A stretch of DNA of 64,000 nt from the NCBI RefSeq assembly GCF_009709675.1, contig NZ_WMLB01000037.1, forward strand, positions 1 through 64,000, written 5' to 3'. The notes below the pieces were generated by a model. It had not been told where the DNA came from and did no database searches. It saw nothing but the letters and a program-made list of their open reading frames with translations. The stretch's first letter is position 1. Every line of letters starts with the position of its first letter. Source of the DNA: Agromyces bracchium. Lineage in GTDB: Bacteria; Actinomycetota; Actinomycetes; Actinomycetales; Microbacteriaceae. Positions 18,189 through 27,184 of this stretch are shown here, piece by piece. The translations under genes and the position numbers were made by a program.

Positions 18189-19322
18189 ATGGCACGATCA
18201 CCGTTCGCCCCCACGCGAGTCCTCCGGGTCTCGCTCGTCGGCGCCGTCGCATCCGCCCTCATGCTGAGCGGCTGCGCCGCCCAGGGCACCGCCGCCGCTC
18301 CGGCCGAGCCGAGCGCGGCCGCCGCCGAGCCCAGCCTCGAGTTCGAGGGCCCCAACGGCGAGGTTCCCGGCGCGCTCGCCGAACTCGAGCTCACCGACGA
18401 CGAGCTCGCCGAGGTCGAGGCCGGCGACTACACCGCCGCGTTCGTGTGGCACACCTCCGGCGACTTCGTCGCCGCCGTCGAGGAGGGCGCCCGCGCCGAG
18501 TTCGAGGAGCTCGGCATCGAGGTCGTCGCCAGCACGCAAGCGAACTTCGACGCGGGCACGCAGGCGAACAACGTCCAGACGGTCATGGCGCTCGATCCCG
18601 ACATCGTCGTCGCCATCGCGGTCGACCCGACGTCCGCGGCGAAGTCGTTCCAGCCGATCCTCGACGCGGGCGCGAAGCTCGTCATCATGACCACTCCTCC
18701 CGAGGGGTACGCCGCGGGCGACGAGTTCGTCTCGATCGTCACCGAGGACCTCGCGAAGGCCGGCCGTGCGAACGCCGAGATCCTGGGCGACGCGCTCGGC
18801 GGCGAGGGCGAGGTCGGCGTCCTCACGTTCAACGCCAACTTCTGGTTCACCAACCAGCGCGATCAGTCGTTCACCGACTGGCTCGCCTACGAGTACCCCG
18901 ACATCACGGTCGTCGAGGAGCAGGGCTTCGCCGACGAGACCGCGACGCAGGCCGCCGCCGCGGCCATGATCGCCAAGAACCCGAACCTGAAGGGCATCTA
19001 CGTCTCGTGGGCCACCGCGGCCCAGGGGGTGCTCGCCGCCATCCGCGCCTCCGGGCGCACCGACATCCAGGTCGTCACCAACGACCTCGACACGACCGTC
19101 GCCGCCGCGATGGTCACGGGCACCAACGTCGCCGGCATGGTCGGCAACGGCTCGCTCGACATCGGCGCCGGGCTCGCCCGGGCTGGAGCGTACGGCGTGC
19201 TCGACAAGGACGCGCCCGAGCTCGTGGCATCCGACCCGACCAAGGTCACCGCCGAGAACCTCGTCGAGGGCTGGCAGGCCGACTACGGCGTCGAGCCGCC
19301 CGCGAGCGTCACCGGCGGTTGA
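18189..19322 (+). CDS. ABC transporter substrate-binding lipoprotein (sugar type)
   Basis: A 377-residue protein. Its signal peptide ends in the lipobox LSGC (Cys near residue 29). The mature part is a type I periplasmic-binding fold as in ribose-type transporters (FVWHTSGDFVAAVEEGARAEFEELGIEVV, VQTVMALDPDIVVAIAVDP, QVVTNDLDTTVAAAMV). It would capture the substrate outside the membrane and deliver it to the permease at 21370. It is the first gene of the operon; a hairpin behind it probably raises its share of the mRNA. The substrate is unknown, and the fold suggests a monosaccharide or derivative. Confidence 0.92.
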   Translation: MARSPFAPTRVLRVSLVGAVASALMLSGCAAQGTAAAPAEPSAAAAEPSLEFEGPNGEVPGALAELELTDDELAEVEAGDYTAAFVWHTSGDFVAAVEEGARAEFEELGIEVVASTQANFDAGTQANNVQTVMALDPDIVVAIAVDPTSAAKSFQPILDAGAKLVIMTTPPEGYAAGDEFVSIVTEDLAKAGRANAEILGDALGGEGEVGVLTFNANFWFTNQRDQSFTDWLAYEYPDITVVEEQGFADETATQAAAAAMIAKNPNLKGIYVSWATAAQGVLAAIRASGRTDIQVVTNDLDTTVAAAMVTGTNVAGMVGNGSLDIGAGLARAGAYGVLDKDAPELVASDPTKVTAENLVEGWQADYGVEPPASVTGG

Positions 19323-19329
19323 TCATCGG

Positions 19330-19362
19330 GGGAGGGGCCCGGCCCGCTTCGCGGCCCCTCCC
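19330..19362 (+). terminator. Intra-operon hairpin after the binding-protein gene
   Basis: GGGAGGGGCC (19330-19339) pairs with GGCCCCTCCC (19353-19362) around a 13-base loop, just after the binding-protein stop. In ABC operons such hairpins let the binding protein be made in excess over the membrane parts. Confidence 0.6.
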
Positions 19363-19400
19363 GCACCGGCCGAGCGCCGGAACGAACGAAAGGACATCGG

Positions 19401-20408
19401 ATGGCTGAGGTCATGACCGTGCGCGGCCCCGCGCCGTCATCTGAGCTCGGGCGGGTCATGCCGCACGAGCACCTGCTCTCGCTGACGCCGGGGCCGTGGC
19501 TCACCGCGGGCACCCGCGACGACCGCATCGACCTCGCGGTGGGCGCGCTCGCCGGACTCGCCGCGAGGGGCTTCGGCACCGTCGTCGACCTCTCGCCGTA
19601 CGGCGTGGTCGGGCGCGACCCGGATGGCGCGGAGATCGCGATGCTCGCGGAGATCTCCGAGCGCAGCGGCCTGCACATCGTCACCGGCACCGCGCTGTAC
19701 CTCGAGGCCTACGCGCCCGCCTGGGCGCGGGAGGCCACGATCGACGAGCTCACGGACCGGTTCATCGCCGACGCCGTCGACGGCATCGGCGACAGCGGCA
19801 TCCGCGCCGGGGTCTTCGGCGAGCAGGCCACGAGCCTCGGCGAGATCACCCCGTTCGAGGATCGGGTGCTGCGCGCGGTCGCACGCGCCCACCGGGAGAC
19901 GGGACTCGCGATCATGACGCACACCACGCACGGCACCATGTCGCACGAGCAGGTCGACCTGCTCGTCTCGGAGGGCGCCGACCTCGATCGCGTCGTGATC
20001 GGCCACCTCGACACGCAGCTCAGCGTCGACCTCGCGAGGAGCATCCTCGACCGGGGCGCGCTCATCGCCGTCGACACCATCGGCAAGGAGGTCTGGGACT
20101 TCTTCCTCGAACCCGCGCCCGACCGGCCCGACGGGGAGTTCCCGAAGCGGTCGTTCGCCCGCTCCGACGAGGGCCGGGTCGCGTTCGTCGCCGAGCTCGT
20201 CGCCGACGGGTACGCCGAGCGCATCCTGCTCGCGCAGGACCTCACGGGCGCGGAGGTGTGGATGAACCCGGGCACGCACGGACAGCTCGGCTACGCGTAC
20301 CTCGCCGAGCGCTTCCTGCCGGCGCTCGCGGCGAGCGGGGTGCCTGAGGATGCGATCGAGCAGATGACGGCGCGCACGCCCGCGCGCCTGCTGGAGGTGG
20401 GCGCGTGA
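19401..20408 (+). CDS. Phosphotriesterase-homology (Php-type) amidohydrolase
   Basis: A 335-residue metallohydrolase of the phosphotriesterase/lactonase branch. Metal ligands are visible in order: HEH (MPHEHL, residues 22-24), Glu in FGEQATSLG in place of the carboxylated lysine, His in THTTHG, His in IGHLDT, and Asp in LAQDLTG. The Glu bridge is typical of Php rather than organophosphate hydrolase. ATG 19401 follows an AAAGGA site. Its stop overlaps the ROK kinase start. In Escherichia coli php sits in the yhf operon with yhfX, and the same pair recurs here. It probably opens a lactone or hydrolyses a phospho- or amido-sugar, which is inference. Confidence 0.88.
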   Translation: MAEVMTVRGPAPSSELGRVMPHEHLLSLTPGPWLTAGTRDDRIDLAVGALAGLAARGFGTVVDLSPYGVVGRDPDGAEIAMLAEISERSGLHIVTGTALYLEAYAPAWAREATIDELTDRFIADAVDGIGDSGIRAGVFGEQATSLGEITPFEDRVLRAVARAHRETGLAIMTHTTHGTMSHEQVDLLVSEGADLDRVVIGHLDTQLSVDLARSILDRGALIAVDTIGKEVWDFFLEPAPDRPDGEFPKRSFARSDEGRVAFVAELVADGYAERILLAQDLTGAEVWMNPGTHGQLGYAYLAERFLPALAASGVPEDAIEQMTARTPARLLEVGA

Positions 20409-21373
20409 GGGGCGCGGGTGAGCTCGACGTCGTCGGACGTGCGTTCGTGGTCGGCATCGACCTCGGCGGCACCAAGGTGCGCGCGGGCATCGCCGCCCTC
20501 GACGACTCGGGCGGCGGCGCGGCGCCGGGCCGCCCGCTCGCCGAGGTCGAGCAGGCCACGGCCGCCGGCGGCGGGCGGGCCCTCGTGACCCAGGTCGTCG
20601 GGCTCGTGCACGAGCTCTGCGCCGCGGTCTCGTCGCCGATCGACGCGGTGCACGCGATCGGCATCGGCGGCGCCGGCGTCCCCGTCGACGCGCACGGCGG
20701 GTTCGAGCACGCACCGAACCTCGGCGACCTCACGTCGTTCAGCCTCGCCGACGAACTGCGGCTCGCGCTCGGCTGCACGGTCGCGCTCGAGAACGACGCC
20801 AACGTCGCCGCGCTCGGCGAGCTCGCCGCAGGCGTCGGCGCCCGGCACGACGACTTCGCCTTCGTCTCGATCGGCACCGGGATCGGGATGGGCGTCGTGC
20901 TCGACCGCTCGCTCGTGCGCGGGGCCGGCAACGCCGCGGGAGAGATCGGGTACCTGCCCTTCGGCGGCGACCCGCTCGACCCCGCCGCCCACCGGCGCGG
21001 ACCGCTCGAGGAGGTCGTCGCGGGCGACGCCTTCGCCGCACGCCTCGGCCCCGAGGCATCCGCCCGAGACGTGTTCGACCTCGCCGCGCGCGGCGACGCC
21101 CGCGCGATCGCGTCGCTCGACGAGGAGGCGAAGTGGGTCGCCCACGCCATCGCCGCCGTCGACGCGATCGTCGATCCCGGCCGGTTCGTCCTCGGCGGCG
21201 GGATCGGCTCGCGCCCCGAGCTCCTCGCGCCCATACGCGACTGGCTCGCCCGCCTCGGTCGCCCCGACCTCCCCGTCACGATCAGCGAGCTGGGCGGCGC
21301 AGCGCCCGTGCTCGGAGCGCTGCACCTCGCCAGAGCGGCTGCCGGCCGCACCCACGAAGGAGTCCACGCATGA
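20405..21373 (+). CDS. ROK-family sugar kinase
   Basis: A 322-residue protein without an HTH. It opens with the phosphate-binding GIDLGGTKVRAGIAAL, has catalytic-type ENDANVAALGE, the SIGTGIGMGVVLDR loop, and adenosine-site ILGGGIGSRPEL-like sequence near residue 260. It would phosphorylate the imported or processed sugar. The GTG start overlaps the upstream Php stop (GTGA) and its own stop overlaps the permease start (ATGA). Its place beside a SIS-domain protein suggests a hexose or amino-sugar route; specificity is not readable. Confidence 0.88.
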   Translation: MRGAGELDVVGRAFVVGIDLGGTKVRAGIAALDDSGGGAAPGRPLAEVEQATAAGGGRALVTQVVGLVHELCAAVSSPIDAVHAIGIGGAGVPVDAHGGFEHAPNLGDLTSFSLADELRLALGCTVALENDANVAALGELAAGVGARHDDFAFVSIGTGIGMGVVLDRSLVRGAGNAAGEIGYLPFGGDPLDPAAHRRGPLEEVVAGDAFAARLGPEASARDVFDLAARGDARAIASLDEEAKWVAHAIAAVDAIVDPGRFVLGGGIGSRPELLAPIRDWLARLGRPDLPVTISELGGAAPVLGALHLARAAAGRTHEGVHA

Positions 21374-22350
21374 CCATCGCCCCGACCAAGGCGCCCGCCG
21401 AGAAGGGGGTGCACCTCGTCGTCCGGTCCTGGCGCAACTACGTCGTCTACGTCGGCTTCGTCGTGGTGTTCCTCTACTTCGCGGCCACCCAGGGCGCGAA
21501 CTTCCTCAGCGGCACGACGCTCGTGAACATCGTCACGCAGGCGACGCCGATCACGATCATGGCCGTCGGCACGGTGTTCGTGCTGAGCCTCGGCGAGATC
21601 GACCTCTCGATCGGCTCGACCGTCGCGCTCGCCGCCCTCACGGCCGCCGTCACGCTCCAGGTCGCCGGGGCGTGGTGGATCGCCGCGCTCGCCGGGCTCG
21701 CGGTCGGCGCCGTGGTCGGCCTCGTCAACGGTGTGTTCGTGACGCTCGTCCGGTTGCCCTCGTTCCTCGTCACGCTCGCGACGATGGGACTCGTGGCCGG
21801 GCTCGCGCAGCAGATCACGAACCTCCAGTCCGTCCCCGTCACCGACGAGGCCTTCGGCTGGATCTTCGGCGGCGGCACGCTCCTCGGCGTCCCGATCCTG
21901 ATCTGGTGGTCGGCGGTCGCCGCGGCGATCGGATGGCACGTCCTCCGCCAGCGCCGATTCGGCGCGCACGTGCTCGCCGTCGGCAACAACGCCTCGGCGG
22001 CCCGCGTCTCGGGCATCAAGGTCACCCGGGTGCGCATCGCCGTGTTCATGCTGAGCGGCATGACGGCCGCGCTCGCCGGACTGCTCTACGCCGGGCGACT
22101 CGCGGGCGCGACCTACACGCTCGGCACGACCGACCTCATGAGCGTGCTCGCCGCGGTCATCGTCGGCGGCACCGCCCTCACCGGCGGCCGGGCATCGATG
22201 ATCGGGGCCGTGGTCGGCAGCCTGTTCATGAGCATGATCAACTACGGCCTGCTCCTTGCGGGCCTCACCGTCGCGCAGCAGGAGATCGTGCGCGGCGTCA
22301 TCATCCTGATCGCCGTCTCGTTGTCGCTCCGCGGCAAGAAGGGGAGCTGA
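21370..22350 (+). CDS. ABC transporter permease (RbsC/BPD_transp_2 type)
   Basis: A 326-residue membrane protein with about nine transmembrane helices. The family signature is IMAVGTVFVLSLGEIDLSIGSTVALAALTAA, and an EAA-like loop NNASAARVSGIKVTRVRIAVFMLSG contacts the ATPase. ATG 21370 overlaps the kinase stop; the longer frame reading upstream of it is spurious. It works with the lipoprotein at 18189 and the ATPase at 23577 as one importer. Only one permease gene is present, so the channel is presumably a homodimer. Confidence 0.93.
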   Translation: MTIAPTKAPAEKGVHLVVRSWRNYVVYVGFVVVFLYFAATQGANFLSGTTLVNIVTQATPITIMAVGTVFVLSLGEIDLSIGSTVALAALTAAVTLQVAGAWWIAALAGLAVGAVVGLVNGVFVTLVRLPSFLVTLATMGLVAGLAQQITNLQSVPVTDEAFGWIFGGGTLLGVPILIWWSAVAAAIGWHVLRQRRFGAHVLAVGNNASAARVSGIKVTRVRIAVFMLSGMTAALAGLLYAGRLAGATYTLGTTDLMSVLAAVIVGGTALTGGRASMIGAVVGSLFMSMINYGLLLAGLTVAQQEIVRGVIILIAVSLSLRGKKGS

Positions 22351-22353
22351 GTC

Positions 22354-23580
22354 GTGTTCCTGTCCCTGCTGCGCCGCCGCAACCCGCGGCTCATCGACGC
22401 CGCCGTCGCTCTGCACCGCTCGGGCGAGCTGCCGCCGAACACGTACGTCATCGACCTCGACGCCGTCGAGCGCAATACCGGGGTCGTCGCGGCCGAGGCA
22501 TCCCGGCTCGGGCTCACCGCCTTCGCGATGACCAAGCAGATCGGTCGCAACCCCGACGCGTCGCGTGCCATCCGCGCAGGCGGCATCACGCATTCGGTGG
22601 GCGTCGACCTCGAGTGCGCCGTCGCGGCCGCCGCCGGCGGCCTCGCGTCGGGCCATGTCGGGCACCTCGTCCAGATCCCGAGGCACCGGGCGCGCGAGGC
22701 CGCGGCCCTGCGGCCCCGCTACTGGACCGTGTTCTCGGAGGAGAAGGCCCGCGAGGCGGGCGCCGCGGCATCCGCCGCCGGGTACGTGCAGGGCGTGCTG
22801 CTGCGGATCGTCGGCGAGGGCGACCGGTTCTACGCGGGCCACGAGGGCGGATTCGACGCGGCCTCCGTGGTCGAGGCGGCGCGACGAGTCGACGCCCTCC
22901 CCGGGGTGCGGTTCGCGGGCGTCACGAACTTCCCGGCCACGCTGTTCGACCAGGCGGCGGGCGACATCGTGTCGACCCCGAACCTCGCGACGCTGACCCG
23001 CGCCAAGCGCGCCCTCGAGGAGGCCGGCTTCCGCGACGTCGAACTGAACGCGCCCGGCACGACCTCGACCGCCGCACTCGAGCGGCTCGCCGAGGCGGGG
23101 GCCACGCAGGTCGAGCCCGGCCACGGCCTCACCGGCACGACCCCGCTGCACGCCGTCCGCGACCTCGAGGAGGAGCCGGCCATCGCGTACGTCTCCGAGG
23201 TGTCGCATCTCTGGAACGACCGGGCGTACGTGTTCGGCGGGGGCCTCTACGTCGACCCGGTGCTGGGGTCGGCGGCGACCGACGCGCTCATCATCGGACC
23301 CGACGACGCCGCGGCATCCGTCACCGCACGCCCCGTCGAGATGCCCGCACCCCAGGCGATCGACTACTACGCGACCATCCCCGTGCCGCAGGGCGCGGCG
23401 CGCCCGGGCGACACGGTCGTGTTCGGCTTCCGGCCGCAGGTGTTCGTGACGCGCGCGCTCACCGCGGGCATCCGCGGCCTCGACTCGGGCGAGCCGCGCC
23501 TCGCGGGGCTCTGGTCGGCCGACGGTTCGAAGCCGCTCACCATCGCGGACGCCATCCAGGGAACGGAGGACGCTCGATGA
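22354..23580 (+). CDS. YhfX-like PLP enzyme (alanine racemase N-terminal fold)
   Basis: A 408-residue protein. It opens like fold-type III PLP enzymes: NTYVIDLDAVERNTGVVAAEASRLGLTAFAMTKQIGRNP, where Lys in MTKQ is the expected cofactor lysine. The barrel continues with SVGVDLECA, and the C-terminal beta domain ends near GLWSADGSKPLTI. The pattern matches E. coli YhfX, which is encoded near php. Members act on amino acids or amino-linked intermediates; the reaction here is unknown. GTG 22354 has GGGGAG upstream, and its stop overlaps the ATPase start. Its place between two transporter genes ties it to the imported compound. Confidence 0.8.
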   Translation: MFLSLLRRRNPRLIDAAVALHRSGELPPNTYVIDLDAVERNTGVVAAEASRLGLTAFAMTKQIGRNPDASRAIRAGGITHSVGVDLECAVAAAAGGLASGHVGHLVQIPRHRAREAAALRPRYWTVFSEEKAREAGAAASAAGYVQGVLLRIVGEGDRFYAGHEGGFDAASVVEAARRVDALPGVRFAGVTNFPATLFDQAAGDIVSTPNLATLTRAKRALEEAGFRDVELNAPGTTSTAALERLAEAGATQVEPGHGLTGTTPLHAVRDLEEEPAIAYVSEVSHLWNDRAYVFGGGLYVDPVLGSAATDALIIGPDDAAASVTARPVEMPAPQAIDYYATIPVPQGAARPGDTVVFGFRPQVFVTRALTAGIRGLDSGEPRLAGLWSADGSKPLTIADAIQGTEDAR

Positions 23581-24308
23581 ACCCGCTCAGCCTCTCGGGC
23601 ATCAGCAAGCACTTCGGCGGCATCGTCGCCATCGAGCGGTTCGACCTCGAGGTCGAGTCGGGCGAGGTGGTCGCGCTCGTCGGCGACAACGGCGCGGGCA
23701 AGTCGACGCTCGTGAAGATCATCTCGGGCGTGCACCAGCCCACCGACGGCGAGATCCGGCTCGCGGGCGAGCGCGTGGCGTTCCGGGATGCCTCGGACGC
23801 CCGATCGAACGGCGTCGAGGTCGTCTACCAGGACCTCGCGCTCGTCGACCTGCAGCCCGTCTACATGAACCTGTTCCTCGGGCGGGAACTCCGGCGGAAG
23901 CCCTTCGGGCTGCTCGACCGCGCCGAGATGGCTCGGCAGACCCAGCAGCTCGTCGACGACCTCGACGTGCGCATCCCGACGGCGAAGGCGACGCTGAGCG
24001 ACCTCTCCGGCGGCCAGCGACAGGCGATCGCGATCGCGCGCGCCACGCACTGGGCGAGCCGTCTCGTCCTGATGGACGAGCCGACCGCCGCACTCGGCGT
24101 CGCCGAGACCGCGAAGGTCGAGGAGCTCATCCTGAAGCTCAAGGCCCGCGGCGCCGCAGTGCTCGTCGTGAGCCACAACATGGAGCAGGTGTTCCGCATC
24201 GCCGACCGGGTGACCGTGCTCCGCCGCGGGCGGCAGGTGGGCACGCGACGGGTCGCGGAGACGAGCCACAACGAGCTCGTGTCGATGATCACGGGGCTGA
24301 GCTCGTGA
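23577..24308 (+). CDS. ABC transporter ATP-binding protein (single-domain, RbsA-half type)
   Basis: A 243-residue ATPase with Walker A GDNGAGKST, Q-loop YQDLALV, signature LSGGQRQ, Walker B LVLMDEP and switch His in VVSHNM, all intact. Sugar importers of the RbsA type normally have two fused ATPase halves; this is a single half, so it should act as a homodimer. ATG 23577 overlaps the YhfX-like stop and its own stop overlaps the SIS gene (GTGA). It powers the importer formed with the genes at 18189 and 21370. Confidence 0.93.
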   Translation: MNPLSLSGISKHFGGIVAIERFDLEVESGEVVALVGDNGAGKSTLVKIISGVHQPTDGEIRLAGERVAFRDASDARSNGVEVVYQDLALVDLQPVYMNLFLGRELRRKPFGLLDRAEMARQTQQLVDDLDVRIPTAKATLSDLSGGQRQAIAIARATHWASRLVLMDEPTAALGVAETAKVEELILKLKARGAAVLVVSHNMEQVFRIADRVTVLRRGRQVGTRRVAETSHNELVSMITGLSS

Positions 24309-25438
24309 GCGGCGGGGTCATGGCGCCGGGCGCGACGGACGCGCTGGCCGCGTCCGTCGCTCCCGCCGCGCCCGTCGCGCCCGACGAGCCCTTGGCACCA
24401 GGCGCGCTCATGCGCGCCGAGATCGCCGAGCAGCCCGCCCGGTGGCGCGAGTTGATCCCGTCGCAGCGGCCGGCCTGGCAGGCGGCCGTCGACGCGTTCC
24501 GGGCCGCGGCGCCCGAGCTCGTGGCGTTCGTGGCGCGCGGCTCGAGCGACCACGCCGCCGTCTACGGCCAGTACCTCGTGCAGCAGGTACTGGGGCGCCC
24601 CGCGCTCCTCACCACGCCGAGCTTGCACAGCGTGCTCGGCGCGACGCCCGAGTACCCCGCGGGCGTGCAGGTCGCGATCTCCCAGTCTGGGCGTTCTCCC
24701 GACCTCGTCGCCACCGCCGTCGCGCTCCGCGGCGCGGGGCTCCCGCTGGTCTCGATCACGAACGACGTCGCGAGCGGCCTCGCGCGACTGGCCGACGTGC
24801 ACCTCGACCTCGCTGCCGGGCCCGAGCGCTCTGTGGCGGCGACCAAGAGCTACACGGCCGAACTGCTCGCGGTGCACACGCTCGTGCGGGCCGTCGCGGG
24901 CGAGGGGCTCGCGGGCCTCGCGCACGAGATCGACGGGCTCGCGACCCGTGCGGAGCGCGTGCTCGTACGGCTCGCATCCGAGCTCCCGCCGATCGCGGAG
25001 GAGTTCGCCGCCGTCGATCGCGTGATGCTCGTCGGACGCGCCTACTCGATGGCCACGGCGAAGGAGGGCGCGCTGAAGCTCATGGAGACCTCGGGGATCG
25101 CGGCATCGGGATGGAGTGCCGCGGATGCCGCGCACGGTCCGCTCGGCCAGGTCGACGACGGCACGCTCGTCATCGCGCTCACCGGCACCGCCGCCGGCCG
25201 GGAATCGGTCGTGGAGTTCGCCGCCGCCGCGATGGCCCGCGGCGCCCGGATCCTCGAGATCGGACCGGCCGCCGTCGCGGATTCGACGTCGATCGACACG
25301 GCGGCCGGCGTGCCGGACGAGCTCGTCCCGATGCTCGAGGTGCTGCCGCTGCAGGTGCTCGCGGCGGAACTGTCGAGCCGCCGGGGCATGGACCCCGACC
25401 GGCCCGCCGGCCTCAGCAAGGTGACGATGACCCGATAG
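24305..25438 (+). CDS. Double SIS-domain protein (GlmS-isomerase/AgaS-like), last gene of the operon
   Basis: A 377-residue protein with two SIS domains. The first has ELVAFVARGSSDHAAVYGQYL and VQVAISQSGRSPDLVATA, with phosphate-binding SQSG; the second has RVMLVGRAYSMATAKEGALKLMET. The C-terminal LSKVTMTR resembles the LAKSVTVE tail of GlmS isomerase domains. The glutaminase domain of GlmS is absent, so it cannot make glucosamine phosphate from glutamine; isomerase or deaminase action on a sugar phosphate is likely. It has a GTG start with a 4-base overlap, and the first 30 residues are an alanine/proline-rich extension that may be dispensable. Confidence 0.88.
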   Translation: MSGGVMAPGATDALAASVAPAAPVAPDEPLAPGALMRAEIAEQPARWRELIPSQRPAWQAAVDAFRAAAPELVAFVARGSSDHAAVYGQYLVQQVLGRPALLTTPSLHSVLGATPEYPAGVQVAISQSGRSPDLVATAVALRGAGLPLVSITNDVASGLARLADVHLDLAAGPERSVAATKSYTAELLAVHTLVRAVAGEGLAGLAHEIDGLATRAERVLVRLASELPPIAEEFAAVDRVMLVGRAYSMATAKEGALKLMETSGIAASGWSAADAAHGPLGQVDDGTLVIALTGTAAGRESVVEFAAAAMARGARILEIGPAAVADSTSIDTAAGVPDELVPMLEVLPLQVLAAELSSRRGMDPDRPAGLSKVTMTR

Positions 25439-25470
25439 GCGCGGGGCGAGCGCCGCCCGGCGCGCCGCCG

Positions 25471-25863
25471 CTACATCGTGTCGGCGTGCCGGTGCACGAC
25501 CTTCCACTCGCCGTCCTCGCGGCGGTACACCTGCGTCGAGCGCACGGTGAAGCTGCTCGGCGAGCCGTCCTTCGTCGCCGAGATGCGCTCGTACCCGACG
25601 GTGTACGCCATGTCGCCCGCGACGTCGAACGAGATGATCTCGAAGGCGTAGTCGGTGCAGGTCGCGAAGCTCGCGGCGACGCTGTCGAACGCGTCCAGCA
25701 GCTCCGAGCGGCCGACCGCGTTGCGCCATGCACCGAGCACGCTCACGTCGTCGGAGGCCGACCACGTCGAGCGCCGTGGGCCCGCGTCGCCGTCGAACAG
25801 GGCGCGCTCGGCCCGGACGAGCGCGTTGTTGATCCAGATCAGGAATTCCTCGCGGTCGTTCAT
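25471..25863 (-). CDS. NTF2-like/SnoaL-fold protein
   Basis: A 130-residue protein. A helical N-terminus (MNDREEFLIWINNALVRAERALFDGD) is followed by a curved sheet with YAFEIISFDVAGDMAYTVGYERI and ending VYRREDGEWKVVHRHADTM, the conserved close of DUF4440/SnoaL-like proteins (WKVVHRHxS). Such proteins bind or modify small ligands, and many are uncharacterised. ATG 25863 has GGGAGGA upstream. It converges with the SIS gene. No catalytic residues can be assigned. Confidence 0.82.
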   Translation of the reverse strand: MNDREEFLIWINNALVRAERALFDGDAGPRRSTWSASDDVSVLGAWRNAVGRSELLDAFDSVAASFATCTDYAFEIISFDVAGDMAYTVGYERISATKDGSPSSFTVRSTQVYRREDGEWKVVHRHADTM

Positions 25864-25933
25864 GGGTTCAGGATCCTCCCGTGCGGCGCTCGGCACAATC
25901 GCCGGGGTTGGGCGTCGGGGGCCTCCGACCGGG

Positions 25934-27184
25934 TCACGGATGCCGCAGCGCCGGCTTCCTCGGCCGGGCGGCGAGCCCTTCGAGAACGCCGAGCGCCTCG
26001 CCTGCGCCGTCCTCGTCGGCCATCCGGGCGGCCGCGGCATCCACCGCGGACTGGAACGCCGGTGCGGCCGCCAACGCCTCGGCGAGGCGCTCGGCGGTGA
26101 GCTTCCGCTGCGGGATCGCGGCCGGCGCGAGCCGGCGCCGGTGGAGGGTGGCCCCCCAGAACGGCTGGTCGGCGATGAACGGCACGATGATCGACACGGT
26201 GCCCGCTGCGGTCGCGGCCTGCACGGTGCCGATGCCGCCGTGGTGGATCGCCGCGACCGCGCGGGGCAGCACGGCCGCGTGATCGACCGAGCGCGTCACG
26301 AACACGTCGTCGCCACGCACGTCGTCGGGCACCGCGATGCCGCCGAGGCCGGTCGCGACGAGCAGGCGGATGCCGCGGGCCCGCGCCGCCGCGACGAGCG
26401 CGCGTCCGCGCGCGTCGGGGTCGCCCGCGGCCATCGAGCCGAAGCCGGCGTAGGCGAAGGGCCCGCCATCGAGGAAGGCGGCGAGGGCGGGGTCGAGGGC
26501 GGATGCCGAGGCATCCGGCACCGCGGCATCCGTCACCGGCGCACGCCACGCCCCCGTGAGCGCGACCGAATCGGGCCAGTCGGCCGGGCGCGGCAGGATC
26601 GCCGGGCTGATCGGCATCAGCGTCGCCGCGGGCGGCGACGTCCGGCGGGTGCGCGGTACGCCCGCCACCTCGGCCGCCTCGTCGACCTCGCGCCGGAACA
26701 TGGCACCGGCCGCCGCGGCCGCGCGGTAGGTGAGCCGGTTCACCGGGCCGAGGCTGCGCGCGACGGTGCCCGCCGCAGGGAACTCGCGCGTCGGCGTCAT
26801 GGCGGGCACCATCTCGACGAGCGCGTGCGGGATGCCGAGCGCGTCGGCGACGAGCGGGGCCGAGAGGACCTTCGGATGCCAGGCGATGACATCGGGCCGG
26901 AACTCGAGCGCCGCATGCACGGCGTTGACGATGACGCCGCGCATCACCGGCCGCACGACGTCGTGCAGGTTGCGCATCGCGGCCATCGGCGAGACGCCCT
27001 GCGACTCGATCAGCGCCGAGAAGTCGACCTCGAGGCTCCGCACGTCGAGCCCGGTCGTGTCGACGCCGGAGCGGTCGGGGACGGCGAGGCGCACCTCGTG
27101 GCCGGCCGCCGCGGCGCGACGCGCGAGCGCGGCGAACGGTTCCACATCGCCGCGCGAGCCCGCGGTGACGAGCAGCAGCTTCAT
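25934..27184 (-). CDS. UGT/GT1-type glycosyltransferase
   Basis: A 416-residue protein. The N-terminal half begins MKLLLVTAGSRGDVEPFAALARRAAAAGHEVRLA, the usual opening of macrolide or sterol-type UDP/TDP-sugar transferases. The C-terminal nucleotide-sugar site contains VDHAAVLPRAVAAIHHGGIGTVQAATAAG, with the HGG motif, and QPFWGATLHRRRLAP. It would transfer a sugar to a small hydrophobic acceptor. The start overlaps the TetR stop by 4 bases, so repressor and enzyme are one transcription unit, a common design for self-protection or detoxification by glycosylation. Donor and acceptor are not known. Confidence 0.9.
   Translation of the reverse strand: MKLLLVTAGSRGDVEPFAALARRAAAAGHEVRLAVPDRSGVDTTGLDVRSLEVDFSALIESQGVSPMAAMRNLHDVVRPVMRGVIVNAVHAALEFRPDVIAWHPKVLSAPLVADALGIPHALVEMVPAMTPTREFPAAGTVARSLGPVNRLTYRAAAAAGAMFRREVDEAAEVAGVPRTRRTSPPAATLMPISPAILPRPADWPDSVALTGAWRAPVTDAAVPDASASALDPALAAFLDGGPFAYAGFGSMAAGDPDARGRALVAAARARGIRLLVATGLGGIAVPDDVRGDDVFVTRSVDHAAVLPRAVAAIHHGGIGTVQAATAAGTVSIIVPFIADQPFWGATLHRRRLAPAAIPQRKLTAERLAEALAAAPAFQSAVDAAAARMADEDGAGEALGVLEGLAARPRKPALRHP

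Noticed and set aside
19401-20408. Organophosphate-degrading phosphotriesterase
   Set aside because: The bridging ligand is Glu rather than a carboxylated lysine and the gene sits in a sugar operon, so a Php-type role is more likely.
20242-23208. A 988-codon open frame antisense to the kinase, permease and YhfX-like genes
   Set aside because: It crosses three well-supported genes, has no recognisable motif and has a composition typical of shadow frames.
24305-25438. Glucosamine-6-phosphate synthase (GlmS)
   Set aside because: Only the SIS half is present; the N-terminal cysteine glutaminase domain is missing.
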